DNA of 64,000 nt from Mytilus galloprovincialis (lineage: Eukaryota; Mollusca; Bivalvia; Mytilida; Mytilidae), in the NCBI RefSeq assembly GCF_965363235.1, contig NC_134841.1, positions 31,587,440 through 31,651,439 of the forward strand, given 5' to 3'. Numbering within the stretch: position 1 is the stretch's first letter; every line of letters begins with the position of its first letter. Of the stretch, positions 12,074 to 28,099 are shown piece by piece. The translations under genes and the position numbers were made by a program. The notes under the pieces were generated by a model. The model was not told the origin of the DNA. It did no database searches and worked only from the letters and a program-made list of their open reading frames with translations.

Positions 12074-13077
12074 GAGGAATCAGACAAAGTGGCTGAATGC
12101 TATTTCCATCAGGACGGCATTTTAATGAGGAAGTGGAGGCCTCCTGATGCTACCCCAGAGAAGGAATGGAGAGTTGTATACCAAGTGGTGGTGCCTAAAG
12201 TTTATAGGCAAGAAATTATTGGTCTTGCCCATGACACCCCCTTGGCTGCACACTTAGGTATAAGGAAGACTTGCCTTAAGATCTTGCAGCATTTCTACTG
12301 GCCAAGACTTAGAAATGATGTTGCAGAATACTGCAAATCATGTCATATATGCCAGGTTGTTGGTAAGCCTAATCAGAAAATACCACCAGCACCACTTCTG
12401 CCTATTCCAGCCTTTGACGAACCTTTCAGCAGAGTTTTAATTGACTGCGTTGGACCTTTACCAAAGACCAAAACTTAAATGCGTATTTATTGACAATCAT
12501 GTGTACATCAACTCGCTTTCCTGAGGCTATTCCGCTAAGAAATATCAAGACACCTACTATTTTCAAAGCACTTATCAAATTTTTCTCATTAGTAGGACTT
12601 CCTAAGTCTATACAGTCCGACCAGGAATCAAATTTCATGTCCGGTTTATTTCAGCAAGTCGTGTACCAGTTAGGGATTGCTCAGTATAGATCAAGTGCGT
12701 ACCATCCAGAATCTCAAGGTGCCTTAGAACGTTTTCATCAAACATTGAAGAACATGATTAGAACTTTTTGTCTTCAATTTGACAGAGACTGGGATGATGG
12801 AGTTCACTTTCTACTTTTTGCAGTCCGAGAGGCTGTTCAAGAATCCCTTGGATTTAGTCCCTTTGAGTTGGTATTTGGCCATACTGTAAGGGGACCGTTA
12901 AAATTGATTAAGAAAAAGTGGCTTACTGAACATACTGACTTGAATCTTTCAGACTATGTATCTAGATTTAAAGAAATATTGTATACTGCTTGTCAAATTG
13001 CTCAGAAAAACTTAAAAAATGTACAGAACAAGATGAAAATTTGGTATGATAAAGATGCCAGGGATAAGAGTTTTTGA
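12074..13077 (+). pseudogene. Integrase of the gypsy-like element (frameshifted)
   Basis: The first part (12089-12478) has the HHCC zinc-binding domain (LAHDTPLAAHLG, then CKSCHICQ) and the first catalytic Asp at 12443-12445 (IDCVGPLP). A frameshift near 12475 separates it from the second part (12490-13077), which holds the second Asp in SDQESNF (12619-12621) and the Glu in the HPESQGALERFHQ motif near 12710. Another frameshift near 13070 leads into the GPY/F module carried by the next frame. Integrase would join the cDNA copy into the host genome; this copy cannot make it intact. Confidence 0.85.
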
Positions 13078-14305
13078 GCCTGGTGATAAGGTACTTGTAT
13101 TTTTGCCAGTCCCTGGACATCCTTTACAGGCTAAATATTGTGGTCCTTATACAATAGAGAGTAAAATCAATGATTTGAATTATATTGTAAAAACTCCAGG
13201 TCGGCGTAAACAAAACAGAGTGTGTCATATTAATATGTTAAAACCATTTTTTGAGCGTACTAATGAATGTGAGAGTAAACCAGTTGCCACTTTAGGCATG
13301 GTTAAATTTGAGAACAATCATGACAAACCAGATGTAATTGAACCACCTTTTAGTTCTAAAACTTTGGAAGAGACAGTTAGATTGAAAGATTCAGAAATTT
13401 TGTCAAATTTAGACTCAAAACTTGCACATCTGTCTTTTGATCGTAGAGAAGAAATAAAAACTTTGGTATTTTCTTTTAAAAATCTTTTTCCAGATGTGCC
13501 AAACAAAACCACTGCTGTTTGTCATGATGTTGATATAGGAGATGCTTCTCCAATTAGGCAACATCCTTACCGGCTCAATCCACTCAAACTTGAAGCTATG
13601 AGAAAAGAAATTAAATATATGCTTGACAATGATATTATTGAGCCGAGTAACAGTGAATGGAGCTCTCCTTGTCTCCTTGTGCCAAAACCAGATAAAACCT
13701 TTCGTTTCGTGACTGATTTCAGAAAAGTAAATTCAGTCTCAAAATCTGATTCCTATCCGATTCCAAGGATAGACGATTGTATTGACAACATTGGTCAAGC
13801 AAAATTTGTGAGCAAATTTGATTTGTTGAAAGGTTATTGGCAAATTCCATTGACACAGAGAGCTCGTGAAATATCAGCTTTTGTTACACCAGATGGCTTA
13901 TTTCAATATACTGTAATGCCATTTGGCATGAAAATTGCACCAGCTACATTTCAAAGAATGATCAATAATGTTATAAAAGATTTAAACTGTTGTTATGCTT
14001 ATATTGATGATCTAATTGTATGTAGTGATAGCTGGGAACAGCATTTAACACATTTGTATGATACTTTTGATAGATTGTCACAATCAAATTTGACTATTAA
14101 TCTTGGTAAAAGTGAATTTTGTCAGGCCACTGTTGATTATTTAGGGCATACAGTTGGCAAAGGTCAAGTGAAACCTATTATGGCCAAAGTGGAAGCCATT
14201 TCCAAATTTCCTCCTCCTACAAATAGAAAACAACTTATGAGATATTTAGGCATGATTGGATTTTACAGAAAATTTTGTTTGGGTTACTGCGAAAAAGATA
14301 TATGA
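13046..14305 (+). pseudogene. Integrase C-terminal GPY/F module fused to reverse transcriptase; RNase H missing
   Basis: This is one 419-aa frame. Residues about 10-75 form the GPY/F module (AKYCGPYTIE, HINMLKPF). After a linker, a typical Ty3/gypsy RT follows from about residue 170: NDIIEPSNSEWSSPCLLVPK, FRFVTDFRKVN, FDLLKGYWQIPL, FQYTVMPFGMKIAPATFQR, and the catalytic YIDD at 14000-14011. The frame ends just after the LGMIGFYRKF motif, where the connection and RNase H would begin. No RNase H, polypurine tract or 3' LTR was found after 14305, so the 3' end has been lost. Confidence 0.88.
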
Positions 14306-15020
14306 ACTGTTGTGTTTTAAAAAAGGATAAGTTTCTAAAATTTACAAAGCATAGTGATTTAAGGAGTTTTTTTTAAAGAAAAACTTCTAGTCCGAGGGTA
14401 CAATTAATTTTCCTAAAAGAAAATATGCCAAGTGAGTACGATATGATTATCAGTTATAGCTCTATGTATAATTTTTCAAAGACAAATTATATCTTCTCTA
14501 TCAGGTTATCGAATTAAAAGTAACAAGAGGAATATAAAGACTACAATATAATTCATGACTAAAATCTCATTTTTCTTTTTCAATTTCTTTCTATCTCAAT
14601 ATTTTGCCGTACACTTACAAAAGTATAAACATTGCCATTTCAGGGTAATAACTTTCATTTGTAACAACTGACAATGCCATCTACACTGACCTGTTTGCAG
14701 ATCCTGTATTTTTTATCAATTTGCTATTCAAAGTTTCTATCAATGAAGGGCAATACTACAATAACTAGTCGACTGATGATTTAGGATAGCTGATCACTTT
14801 TGCTTTTAAAGAAGTTCTCTGTCTTTTAAAGTTTCAGTGAGCCGTACTTTGACCTCAAATGGAAGATTAAAACGACCTTGGCTAGCTCTCCATGTTTATC
14901 TTTATTCTTGGCTAGCTCTCTATCACGTGCACGGTCGGTTATAACAAGCCAATCATTAGATTGGGTTTACTTTTATTTTATCATTACTTTTTTGTTATTG
15001 AGGTCAAAATATTATTTGTA
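14306..15020. other. Spacer without a gene
   Basis: AT-rich, with no supported frame. A short motif with ACGACCTTGGCTAGCTCTC and GCACGGTCGGT near 14870-14940 recurs near 51808-51842, so it belongs to a dispersed repeat. Confidence 0.4.
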
Positions 15021-15024
15021 TTGT

Positions 15025-15450
15025 AGTTCTTCAGAAAAATGTGACGAGCATTTTTAACTTTTTAACTTTACTATGATGTGTAAAATGATACAAGTGTTCG
15101 GTAAACAGGAAGTTGTTAAGTGATGAATATGAAAACGCATCACACGGTACAGCTGACTTATATAAACCCTGAAACCAAATTTCAGAAATCCTTGTATGGT
15201 AGTTCGTGTGAAAAATGTGAAGAAAGTTTTCAACTTGGTTATCATGTGTTAAATGATACAGCTGTTCGGTAAACAGGTAGTTGTTGAGTGATGAAGCTGA
15301 AACCCCATCATACGGTATAGCAGATTTATATAAACCCTGAAACCAAATTTTAAAAATCCTTGTATTGTAGTTCCTGAGAAAAATGTGACGAACATTTTCA
15401 ACTTAACTAGTATGCGTAAAATGATACAAGTGTTAAGTAAACAGCAAGGG
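15025..15450 (+). repeat. Tandem repeat, about 168-bp unit, 2.4 copies
   Basis: Units share AAATGATACA, GTTCGGTAAACAGG, GTTGTT-AGTGATGAA and TATATAAACCCTGAAACCAAA. Landmarks recur near 15076, 15246 and 15412. Confidence 0.7.
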
Positions 15451-17010
15451 ACGTCCAGAGTAGAGGGTGATTAAGAATGTACTATTGAAACACCTATGTC
15501 GGGAAGGTTTACTTGTAAGAGACGTCCAAGGTAGAGACATAATAATGAATCAGATCTATCTATGTCTGGGTGGTTAAAATGCAAGGGACGTCTAGAGAAG
15601 AGACATAATAATGCATTAAAGAATTACTTATGAAGGAAAGGTGTTATTGTAAGAAATGTTCGGAGAAGAGAAATGATGATGTACCATTGAACTACCAATG
15701 AAGGGAAGGTTTTATTGTAAGAAATGCCCGGAGTAGAGGAATAATAATGTACCATAGAACTACAAATGAAGGGAAGGTTTCATTGTATGACATGTTCAGA
15801 GAAGAGAAATAATAATGTACCATAGAACTAGCAATGAACGGTAAGTTTTATTGTAAGAAATGTCCGGAGTACAGAAAAAATAATGTACCATAAAACTACC
15901 AATGAACGGAAGGTTTTATTGTAAGAAATTCCCGGAGTAGAGAAATAATAATGTACCATAGAACTACCAATGAAGGGAAGGTTTTATTCTAAGAAATGTC
16001 CGGAGAAGAGACATAATAATGTAGCATAGAACTACCAATGAACGAAAGGTTTTCAGGAATAGATTACCTTAGCTGTATTTGGCAAAACTTTCACTACTTT
16101 TGGTCCTCAATGTTCTTCAACTTCGCACTTTATTTGGCCTTTTTAACATTTTTGGATTCGAGCTGATAAATCTTGTGTAGACGAAACGCGCGTCTGGCGT
16201 AAATAATGAAATTTTAATCCTGGTATATATGATGAGGTTATTTACAACCACTGGGTCGATGCCACTGTTGGTGGAGATTTATTTCTGCGAGGGTATCACC
16301 AGCCCAGTAGTCAGCACTTCTGTGTTGACTTGAGTTATCATTGATATGTTCATAATTATAAATTTACTGTCAACAAAATTTTGTATTTTTGAAATACTAA
16401 GGCTTCTCTACCTCAGGAATAGATTACCTTAGCTGTATTTGGCAAAACTTTTAGGAATTTTGGTCCTCAATGTTCTTCAACTTCATACTTTATTTGGCCT
16501 TTTTAACATTTTTTGGATTCGAGCGTCACTGATGAGTCTTGTGTAGACGAAACGCACGTCTGGCGTAAATAATGAAATTTTAATCCTGGTATCTATGATG
16601 AGTTTGTTTACAACCCCTGGGTCGATGCCACTGCTGGTGAAGATTTATTTCCGCGAGGGTATCACCAGCCCAGTAGTCAGCATTTCTGTGTTGACTTGAG
16701 TTATCATTGATATGTTCATAATTAGAAATTTATGAAATTTCAATCCTGGTATCTATGATCTATTTATTGTAAGAAATGCCCAGAGTAGAGCAATAATAAT
16801 ATACTATAGAACTACCAATGAACTGAAGGTTTTATTGTAAGAAATGCCCGAAGTAGAGAAATAATAATGTACCATAGAACTACCAATGATGAGAAGGTTT
16901 TATTGTAAGAAATTTCCGGAGAAGAGAAATTATAATGTGTCATTGACCTATCTGTAATGGGATGGTTATAATGTGAGAGACGCCCAGAGTAGATTCATAA
17001 GAACGTAATG
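15435..17010 (+). repeat. Minisatellite array interrupted by a two-copy mussel repeat
   Basis: About 68-bp units with GTAAGAAATG-CCGGAG, AGAGAAATAATAATGTACC, ATAGAACTACCAATGA and GGGAAGGTTTTATT fill 15435-16050 and resume at 16755-17010. They are more uniform than the related array at 7490-8520. A different repeat (16054-16765) sits inside. Confidence 0.8.
16054..16765 (+). mobile_element. Tandem dimer of a 360-bp dispersed mussel repeat
   Basis: CAGGAATAGATTACCTTAGC starts at 16054 and again at 16414. Each unit has GACGAAACGC-CGTCTGGCG, AATCCTGGTATCTATGATGAG, GGGTCGATGCCACTG and GGTATCACCAGCCCAGTAGT. I associate this family with Mytilus sequences. It encodes no protein; how it moves is unknown to me. 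Confidence 0.75.
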
Positions 17011-17690
17011 GAGGCATAGGTTGGCTTAAATATCGTATCTTTTAGATAGATTAATAATGGTGGATTAAATTGGCGACAGAACGTATTTTATATTTGGTTA
17101 TTTTCTAGCTAATGTTTTTTCCTGGTTAAGGAGTGATAACTCTATTTAAAACGTGTTCTACATCGTAACTCTATTGCACATCACGTATAATTAAGGTAAT
17201 CTGTAATTTATGTCTTTTTTTACACACTTTGTTTCGTGTGAAATAAACTCTTGCACTTTATATCTTCTTACAGATATTGCCAGTTACTCACCAAAACGGA
17301 GTATTCATTCATGTCAGTCTTATATGTAGTGGTATCAAGTGCATATGAATACTAATAGTACTCCATCAATAAAGTACACTTCAGTCTTCAAAATGTCTAG
17401 GTTTTATGATCCTTCTATGAAATTTTTTAACACGAATTTCCTCAGAATTTATCAATGGGATCTCAATTATTTTTTCCTCAAACCCCTTCCAAGTACATAA
17501 ATACCAGCCGGTGTTGTCTTATTATTAGTTTGCTCACATTTTGGTGATCTCTTAATTTGTATTAAATCTCGCAATCCTGTCTTTGATCCTTTCTGAATAG
17601 TTTGTATGGACTATGTGTTCTTAAAATTTGCTGTTACACAATTTTTGAAATTATTTTAAACTAAAGACTGTTTAACCCACATGTAAAGTA
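17011..17690. other. Spacer without a gene
   Basis: No open frame, repeat or motif that I can support. Confidence 0.4.
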
Positions 17691-17804
17691 CAGTAGCCCT
17701 TTTCACAAAAAATCTTAGTGTAAAATAAATCTTACCATAAAAATATTTAGTTGAATTGTTAAAGAATATTTTAGACTTAAGATTTTTTGCGAAAAGGTCT
17801 ACTG
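17691..17804. mobile_element. Small foldback element (MITE-like), 27-bp inverted ends
   Basis: The end at 17691-17717 (CAGTAGCCCTTTTCACAAAA...) matches the reverse complement of 17778-17804 at 25 of 27 positions. The left flank is TA. The core AAAATCTTA is shared with the element at 19287-19399. Confidence 0.7.
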
Positions 17805-17939
17805 AATCATTCATTATACTGCTTTGGCTATACTTTTTGGTTTATAGCTCCTCATCTTTTTAATAAGCTTTGGATTTTTCTAATATTTTGGTCTCGGGCA
17901 TCACTGTCGAAATGTACATCTGGTGTCGAAAAATTGGTA

Positions 17940-18300
17940 CCGTTTACGCTGTACCCCTATTTTCGACATTTATACCCATTATGTATGTTTTGTTTTGTTC
18001 ACACATCGGTGTCAATATAATGAATTATATGCGAGTGCCGTACAAGTGAGAGGTTTCCTACACAAGAAAAATGCCTGTTCCAAGTCAGGAATATGACAGT
18101 TGTTATCCATTCGTTTGATGTGTATGAGTTTTGATTTTGCCATTTGCCTAGGGGTCCTCTGTTTAGAATCTTCTCAAAGTTCGGTATTTTTGTTATTTTT
18201 CTTTTTATGTTATTACGACCAATAGGTCGATGCCTCTTTTGATGGTCTGATAGTCCAAGAGGGTATACCCAGCCCAGTAGTCAGTACTTCTGAACTGGCA
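17940..18300 (+). repeat. Two dispersed mussel repeat fragments side by side
   Basis: 17940-18195 is a GTTCACACATCG-family copy. 18205-18300 is a GGTCGATGCC-family copy with GAGGGTATACCCAGCCCAGT. The region 18301-19286 shows nothing else recognisable. Confidence 0.65.
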
Positions 18301-19286
18301 TGAAAATACGGATTTCGTGTTATTGAAATTTGTTGTTACAAAATATTGGAAATTATATTAAACTAAGGAATGCATCTCCGTCATTCAATGCTCTGTTTCC
18401 TTGAACGGCCTTAGGTCTACTTTTTTGTTCTTTAGCAACACCGTAGAGACATTGATAGTCGTAATGACATGTGGAATTGAAAATTAGGGTCTGATCATGT
18501 TATAAGGATTGATAGTTTCAGTCAAATGTGCACTTTTTTTTAGATCCCATCTTGCTGATCATTTAGACGGTTTAGTTTCTTTTTATCTACAATACGTTTT
18601 AAGATAGTAGGCAAATACAACATAATCAGATAAAGATTGCTATTTAAGGGACATAACACCAAGGAGTCAGCAGCTGGTTTCAATCATGCTGTAGATTTTT
18701 GTACATCTAATATGATAAGTTCTGTCTATTCAATCATCTTTCGACAAGACTTTAAGCAAAAGCATTTATAATTTTCTAATCCCACGATGTATCAAAGGAC
18801 AAGAACTCCTATAAGTGGTTAAGGTGAAAATGGCAAGTATGATGTTCCTGTCATATCAGAATGCTTATCCTCGTCAGATTTTAAAATAAGGTTAAAATAA
18901 AAAATAAAGTACTTTTTTTACATTTTGAGAATTTTGTCTTCATCAGATTTTCTGGGTTTTTTTTTTTATTGTTTTGGGACATTAGGCAATTATGTGAAAT
19001 TAATCACGATTTGGTGTTTTTTGTTAATTGCAGGAACAAAAAACTCAAACTGTATACTGGTTACCGTCAGGTTCAGCCTAAGACAATTACTATGGCTAAG
19101 TGGTGGCTCTAATTGCTCATAATGCCATGTGAGCTTAAAGAGTGAAATAGACAGGGCAAAATACATATGTGCCTGTCTTATGTCAGTGGTTGTACTTAGC
19201 AGACTATTATTTTTTTGGTCCTTACCAACCTTCTGTTGATAGCATATCTGTAATATTATGTGGTACAAATTGATTCAGGCAGTACT

Positions 19287-19399
19287 GGAGTCGATTTCAC
19301 AAAAAAAAAAACTTACGACTAAGATTGGCCTTAAGTCATGAACACATCAGTATACTTGCGATAAATCTTAGTCGCAAGTTTATTTGTGAAATCAACTCC
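19287..19399. mobile_element. Small foldback element (MITE-like)
   Basis: GGAGTCGATTTCACAAA at 19287 pairs with TTTGTGAAATCAACTCC ending at 19399. Inner arms with ACGACTAAGATT and AATCTTAGTCG pair as well. It would form a hairpin of about 110 nt. Confidence 0.7.
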
Positions 19400-21289
19400 T
19401 GGTCTTTACTAGCGGTGATTTTGCAATACATATTGATTAAACACCTCTCTTTTGTTGAAAACCGTATATTGAGATTTTTTCGTCTTAGGGAAGGCATCTA
19501 CCTATCTCCTACATAGGGAAAACATATCCCTTCTTATGCACAAGAAAAAAGTTGTTACATGATGAGCCAGTAGTCAATGACTTTTTTACAGAACAAGCAT
19601 ATATTTTCCAGGTCAATGGTAGCAGACAGTTATTTTTAACCCTAAACATAACACTTAATGAGCAAATCTAAAGTCTGTTTATTGCTCTAAAAAGTATGTT
19701 TACTGTTTAACAATGTACAGAATGAAAACAGCTTTTATCACATATTCATAAATCACCAATAAAATTTCAAATACAGTTTAACTTACACAAAATGATCATT
19801 AATCACAAATAGTTATAATACAGTTAATCTTTATACACAAAATATTCATTAATCAACAATATGGTAAATATACAGTTTCTCTTGCAGAAAATATACATGT
19901 ATGGTTTATTGTGTAAAAATAGTTGATGGTTTTCTATGTAATGCATTTATGTGTATTATGCATCTGATGCTATAATTCATGCTTATCAAAACAAAATGTA
20001 AAATATGCAAGTTATAACCTATTTGATTTTTGAGATTCAAAAATAGCAGATCACTACTAAAACAGATCACTGTTTCAAGAGACAAAAATGTTAAGTAAGA
20101 AAGTAATATATATATATATATATATATGTATATTCTCCTCATCACAGTACTGGGTTACAGTAATCTGTCAAACATCAACTTCACAGTAAAAGTGAAAATA
20201 TAAGTTTAGACTGTAGTTACTTAATGACTGCATCTTTCCATTATATAAATGCCATCAATAATTTCTCCCCAATACACTTACTATAGCCTTTATTAAGATA
20301 AAAAAAAATATCCCTCACCTTATCATTCAGATATTTTGTAGGAATTGAAACATAAGATTTTTCTTTGGTTTTCATAAAACAAAAACATGAGACATTATGG
20401 TTTGAGAGCATTATAAATCTGACAAGATCAAGCACTATTATAATATCACAGAAAACTATTGGAATAAAATGTCAGACAGAGAAATCCTTAATATGGTAAC
20501 TACTCTTAAGCTAGCTTACTAAAAGGTAATATGCAATGCTTTCTGAATATGTGCATGTATGTACTTTTCCAGAACAATTGGATTTACCGTTATTCAGCTA
20601 ATATTGTCACAATAACTTTGCTTTAAATACTCTTTTGTTGAAACTTTAAAGCATTAAATACTAAGTATTCCAAATTGCTGACACAGTATATTTGATTGCT
20701 TGTTATGTTCAAATGCATGGACAAAAGGAAGGAACGCTTATAGGAAAGGATATTAATTAACTACTAAACATTAAAACAGCTCAAAGTAGGTTAGAAAAGG
20801 TGAGAATGCACTTTTGTAATTTCAGTAGATAAAGTCAACTGAAGTCTCTTAAACAATATAAATATACAATCATCACAAAACATTAGGATATAACACACTA
20901 AACGAGATGTACAAAATGTTGACAAAATTTTAAAATCATCATTTATAAACTGACTGAATATTAGAGATTGCTTTACTCTGTGAAGATTAACTATATAGAA
21001 ATCTTAAAGTTCGATAAAGTGCTGAAGTAGCATGGAATATGAAGGAAATTAATGTTGAATTTCACTATAACATTCATGCTAGACAATCTTTTAATCATTG
21101 ACAAAACTATCATGAAAAGTTAGCATTAAAAGGATGATACAAAAGTTATAATAAACACATGCAATAATTTCTGAATTTACATTTAGACATGGTTAAAACT
21201 AAAACCAGAGGGATATGAAAAGAATAAAACAAAAATTACCTGTGTGAGGTAGTTCAACAGATCAAAATATCAACATATATCACATATAA
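19400..21289. other. AT-rich region without a coding gene, possibly downstream of the KLF gene
   Basis: No coding frame is supported. There is a TA run at 20107-20128 and loosely repeated CATTAATCA/ACACAAAAT motifs near 19745-19870. It lies 3' of the minus-strand KLF gene; whether any of it is 3' UTR cannot be told from sequence. Confidence 0.35.
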
Positions 21290-21440
21290 TATCAATCATC
21301 ACATCAATAATATACTCAATAAACAAATATCATCTCATTTACCATCAGTATGCCATACTCAATAAACAGAATATCATCTCATTTACCATCCGTATGCCAT
21401 ACTCAATAAACAAATATCATCTCATTTACCATCAGTATGC
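21290..21440 (+). repeat. Tandem repeat, 43-44 bp, about three copies
   Basis: ATCTCATTTACCATCAGTAT with ACTCAATAAACAAATAT recurs at 21331, 21375 and 21418. Confidence 0.75.
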
Positions 21441-21465
21441 CATGTGAAATGAGCTGAAGCAAATA

Positions 21466-22015
21466 CTGTAAACCAACTTATTTTGGCAAGCCATTTATTT
21501 ACCGAAATTTCGCAGGTAAAAAATTACGCTATTATAAATTCTAATGCAACAACGTTTGTAACGTTCATTTTGATTGGATAACGTCACTTATTTACATGGC
21601 ATCAAATGACAATTGATGCTATGGGACGTACGCACAAGCGCAGACGGCATATGACATTTTTTTAATACAGCTTTTAACATTGTTTTGTGTCAGTTTCATT
21701 AGAATGGAAATAACAATATTGTATTTTAAGCTCCGACGGCATCAATTGGGGATTTGATGGTCGCAAATACCCATTTACTGTCTCCACTAACGTGTCGCCA
21801 GTAAACTTAATTTGCGACCATCAAATCCAAATTGATGCCATTGGAGCACAAAATACAATACAGTTATATCCTAATTGTCATGAATATGTTAAACTTGGAT
21901 CTTTCCTTATTAAACTACATATGAATTAGAAAATATTGAAATCAAATAGCTGGGAATGGATAAGAAAGAGTAAAACGCTAAAATAAAGTATCTGCCAAAA
22001 TATGTTGGTTTACCG
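21466..22015. mobile_element. Non-autonomous TA-flanked DNA transposon (550 bp) with a nested palindrome
   Basis: The terminal inverted repeats at 21466-21488 (CTGTAAACCAACTTATTTTG...) and 21993-22015 match at 21 of 23 positions. TA lies on both sides (21464-21465 and 22016-22017), as in Tc1/mariner-type insertions. Inside, 21718-21780 and 21798-21860 form a second inverted repeat of about 62 bp around TTTGATGGTCGCAAAT. No transposase frame is present. Confidence 0.75.
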
Positions 22016-23220
22016 TATGTAATATCACTTTAGTCCCTGATGTGGCAACATCAACTCCAATATCAATCCACATATTAACCCTCATATTTATTTAGTACCC
22101 TTCATTTTTCAGAAATTATTTTTTATTCTTCCAGGAAAGTATAGACAGGCATAAAATTCAAAGAACTCAACAACAAAATATTAATTAGCAAGATAAAAAG
22201 TTATCTTGGTATTTGGCTAAAGAATTCTCAAACACACACAGATTTAAGGAAAACTATTACTATTTTTAAAATCAAATCAGGATATATGAACTTATCTTTT
22301 AACATGAACTTGTGTAGAAATTTTAAAATTGGTTTGACCTTTTCAAAAACTAAATAGTTATACAAAAAATATGCTTGCTAAAATGAAAGAAAACTAAACA
22401 AAATTCTATTTACTATGATTAAAGGGTGATTTTCAGTCTCTTTTGATAAAAAACAATAAGAGCTTTGCAAAATCCTTTGATGTTTTTTTTAACATTCTGG
22501 TCAAGGGGAGACAAATGCATAAATCACATCAAAATTAAACAAATTTTGCTGTATAAAATCTGAAGGGAAATCCAGAAAGTGAAAAAACTTTACAAAATCA
22601 GTGTCATATTAAACTTATAAAAGGTATATTTATTTTTAAGGTTGAAAAACAAACATCTATAACAGAAAATTTGTAGGAATAAAAATATTGGTTGAAATGA
22701 CTATTTGAGCATCAATGTATGTACATGTTTGTATATTATGTGTGCAAGTGGTATCATAGCATGAAGGTACATGTATGATGTAGTCATTGTCATGTTTTGA
22801 TTTTGATGAGTTGAGTTTAGTTTTTGATTTTGATGGTGACCTTAGGCCCATGAAGATGGAAATAAAATAAATTTAAATTACAGTTTAAACTACATACTGG
22901 CAATTAGTTTTTTAACATTTTTTATACACTTATCTATATTTTAACATAATAGGGTGCAGCACCCATACATTCAATAATTTCAACAGTTATGCATAAACAT
23001 ATTAATTTGGAATATGATCAAATTAAATCTTATCTGTTGGACGAAGACTTCCCATATACAAGTTCACAATGGTAAATTCTAACTACAAACAATTACATAT
23101 TTTTAATATCATTACAAAATTGAGAGAGTCAAAATTCTGCCAGATTAAACAAAAGACAGAAAAATAATTGTTATAGAGTGACTTTGATATCACTGTAAAT
23201 AATGAGACAAACAACAATAT
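22016..23220. other. AT-rich region 3' of the KLF gene without a coding frame
   Basis: Nothing recognisable beyond simple AT-rich sequence. It could include KLF 3' UTR. Confidence 0.35.
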
Positions 23221-23221
23221 A

Positions 23222-23301
23222 TGACCATAGGACACCATTCCCTGCTAGCACTATCATTTCTGACCATAGGACACCATTCCCTGCTAGCACTATCATTTCT
23301 T
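23222..23301 (+). repeat. Perfect tandem duplication of 40 bp
   Basis: TGACCATAGGACACCATTCC followed by CTGCTAGCACTATCATTTCT occurs twice in a row. The region 23302-23899 has nothing else recognisable. Confidence 0.85.
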
Positions 23302-23899
23302 AGGTTCAGTAAACAGCAAGGTAAAACCTCTATTAATTTGGCATTATGGTAAAAGGTTCACATCAATCTGAACATGTGTAAAAAGTTTCACGATCATGTG
23401 ACCAAATCTTCATGGAAACCTTCCTTTAACTAAAGCTTCAATCTATTTTTAACTACTAGTAGATTTGAACCTGGTATGAGATGAACAGTTGAAAACATGC
23501 ACTAACAGATAAACATAATGCCACCCTACTATCATAGGGGCATACAAATTAAACACACATGAGCACATTCTTTACGTTTTTGTTTCTTACTTATTAAAAT
23601 AAGGCATTTTATTGTATCACTGTGTGTATTTGGACATTACTACATTTGATCAATGTGTAATTCACATGTTAAAAATATAATCCTCAAACAATTGGATTAT
23701 AAACACATCAGTTTCCCTTTTGATTTTCCATGACAGAAATTTAAATTCTGCACATGTGGCAAGCCAAGAACGTTTATATCACATGAATGATATAAAAAAA
23801 AAATATTTGGTTGTCTATGACTTGCATTGCTATTCTAACATTTTGTCTTATGGGGTACGTCAAGAAATATTTCTATTGCATTATATCAGAACAATGTTC

Positions 23900-27597
<3,698 letters not shown>

Positions 27598-27828
27598 ACT
27601 GAATAAGGCAAGCTATCGTCCATGTAAACAAATGTGTTTCAGAAGCCTTTGTTGTCTTTTTAACAACAATGAATCTCTCCTTCTTTGATAGGGAATTTGA
27701 TCTGGTTTAAAGAATTAGTTATTCCATACTTTTTTCTTCATTATTCTAATCAAATTTCTTCTATCTCATGCTCGAATATATGAAAATAAGTAGCTGAAAC
27801 GCTCGTAGATGTGCTACCGCGTGCAGCA

Positions 27829-27859
27829 GTGGGCGTGTCACATAGCGGAACTGACGTCA
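27829..27859 (-). promoter_or_regulatory. GC/CACCC box and CRE upstream of the KLF gene
   Basis: A perfect CRE palindrome TGACGTCA lies at 27852-27859, with GTGGGCGTG (a KLF/Sp-type box) near 27829-27838. Both are about 230-260 bp upstream of the KLF start codon. The sites are exact; their use is inferred from position. Confidence 0.45.
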
Positions 27860-28099
27860 AATTTACTCTTTCATTCATTTTATTGGTGGTTTCTGAAAAA
27901 CCGCGAAATTATTTTTAAACCTTTGTGTTTACAATTGACCGTGAATAAAAATCCTTGCTAAAGTAGTACAACTATAAGGAGAATACGTTAAACAGAAAAT
28001 TATTCGGATCACAGAGACGGATTTATCGAGCAGGGGTCTCGGTCTCTTCCTTTAGTTTTAAAAATTTGGTTGATTATTTAGAGAATCATCGAAATATCA

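Larger units (their letters stand above)
9334..14305 (+). mobile_element. Broken Ty3/gypsy-like LTR retrotransposon with integrase before RT (Gmr1-like)
   Basis: The order along the element is 5' LTR, tRNA-Pro primer site, gag with zinc knuckle, aspartic protease, integrase (HHCC, DDE core, GPY/F), then reverse transcriptase. The integrase tail and the RT share one reading frame (13046-14305), so the order is built in and not a mosaic of two insertions. Ordinary Ty3/gypsy elements carry RT-RNase H before integrase. The Gmr1 group is known for the reverse order. This copy is dead: it has a frameshift in gag, an in-frame TAG before integrase, two frameshifts in or just after integrase, and no RNase H or 3' LTR. 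Confidence 0.85.

Noticed and set aside
7490..17010. CRISPR-like arrays
   Set aside because: The repeats are 65-75 bp, diverged, without unique spacers, and in a eukaryotic setting. They are minisatellites.
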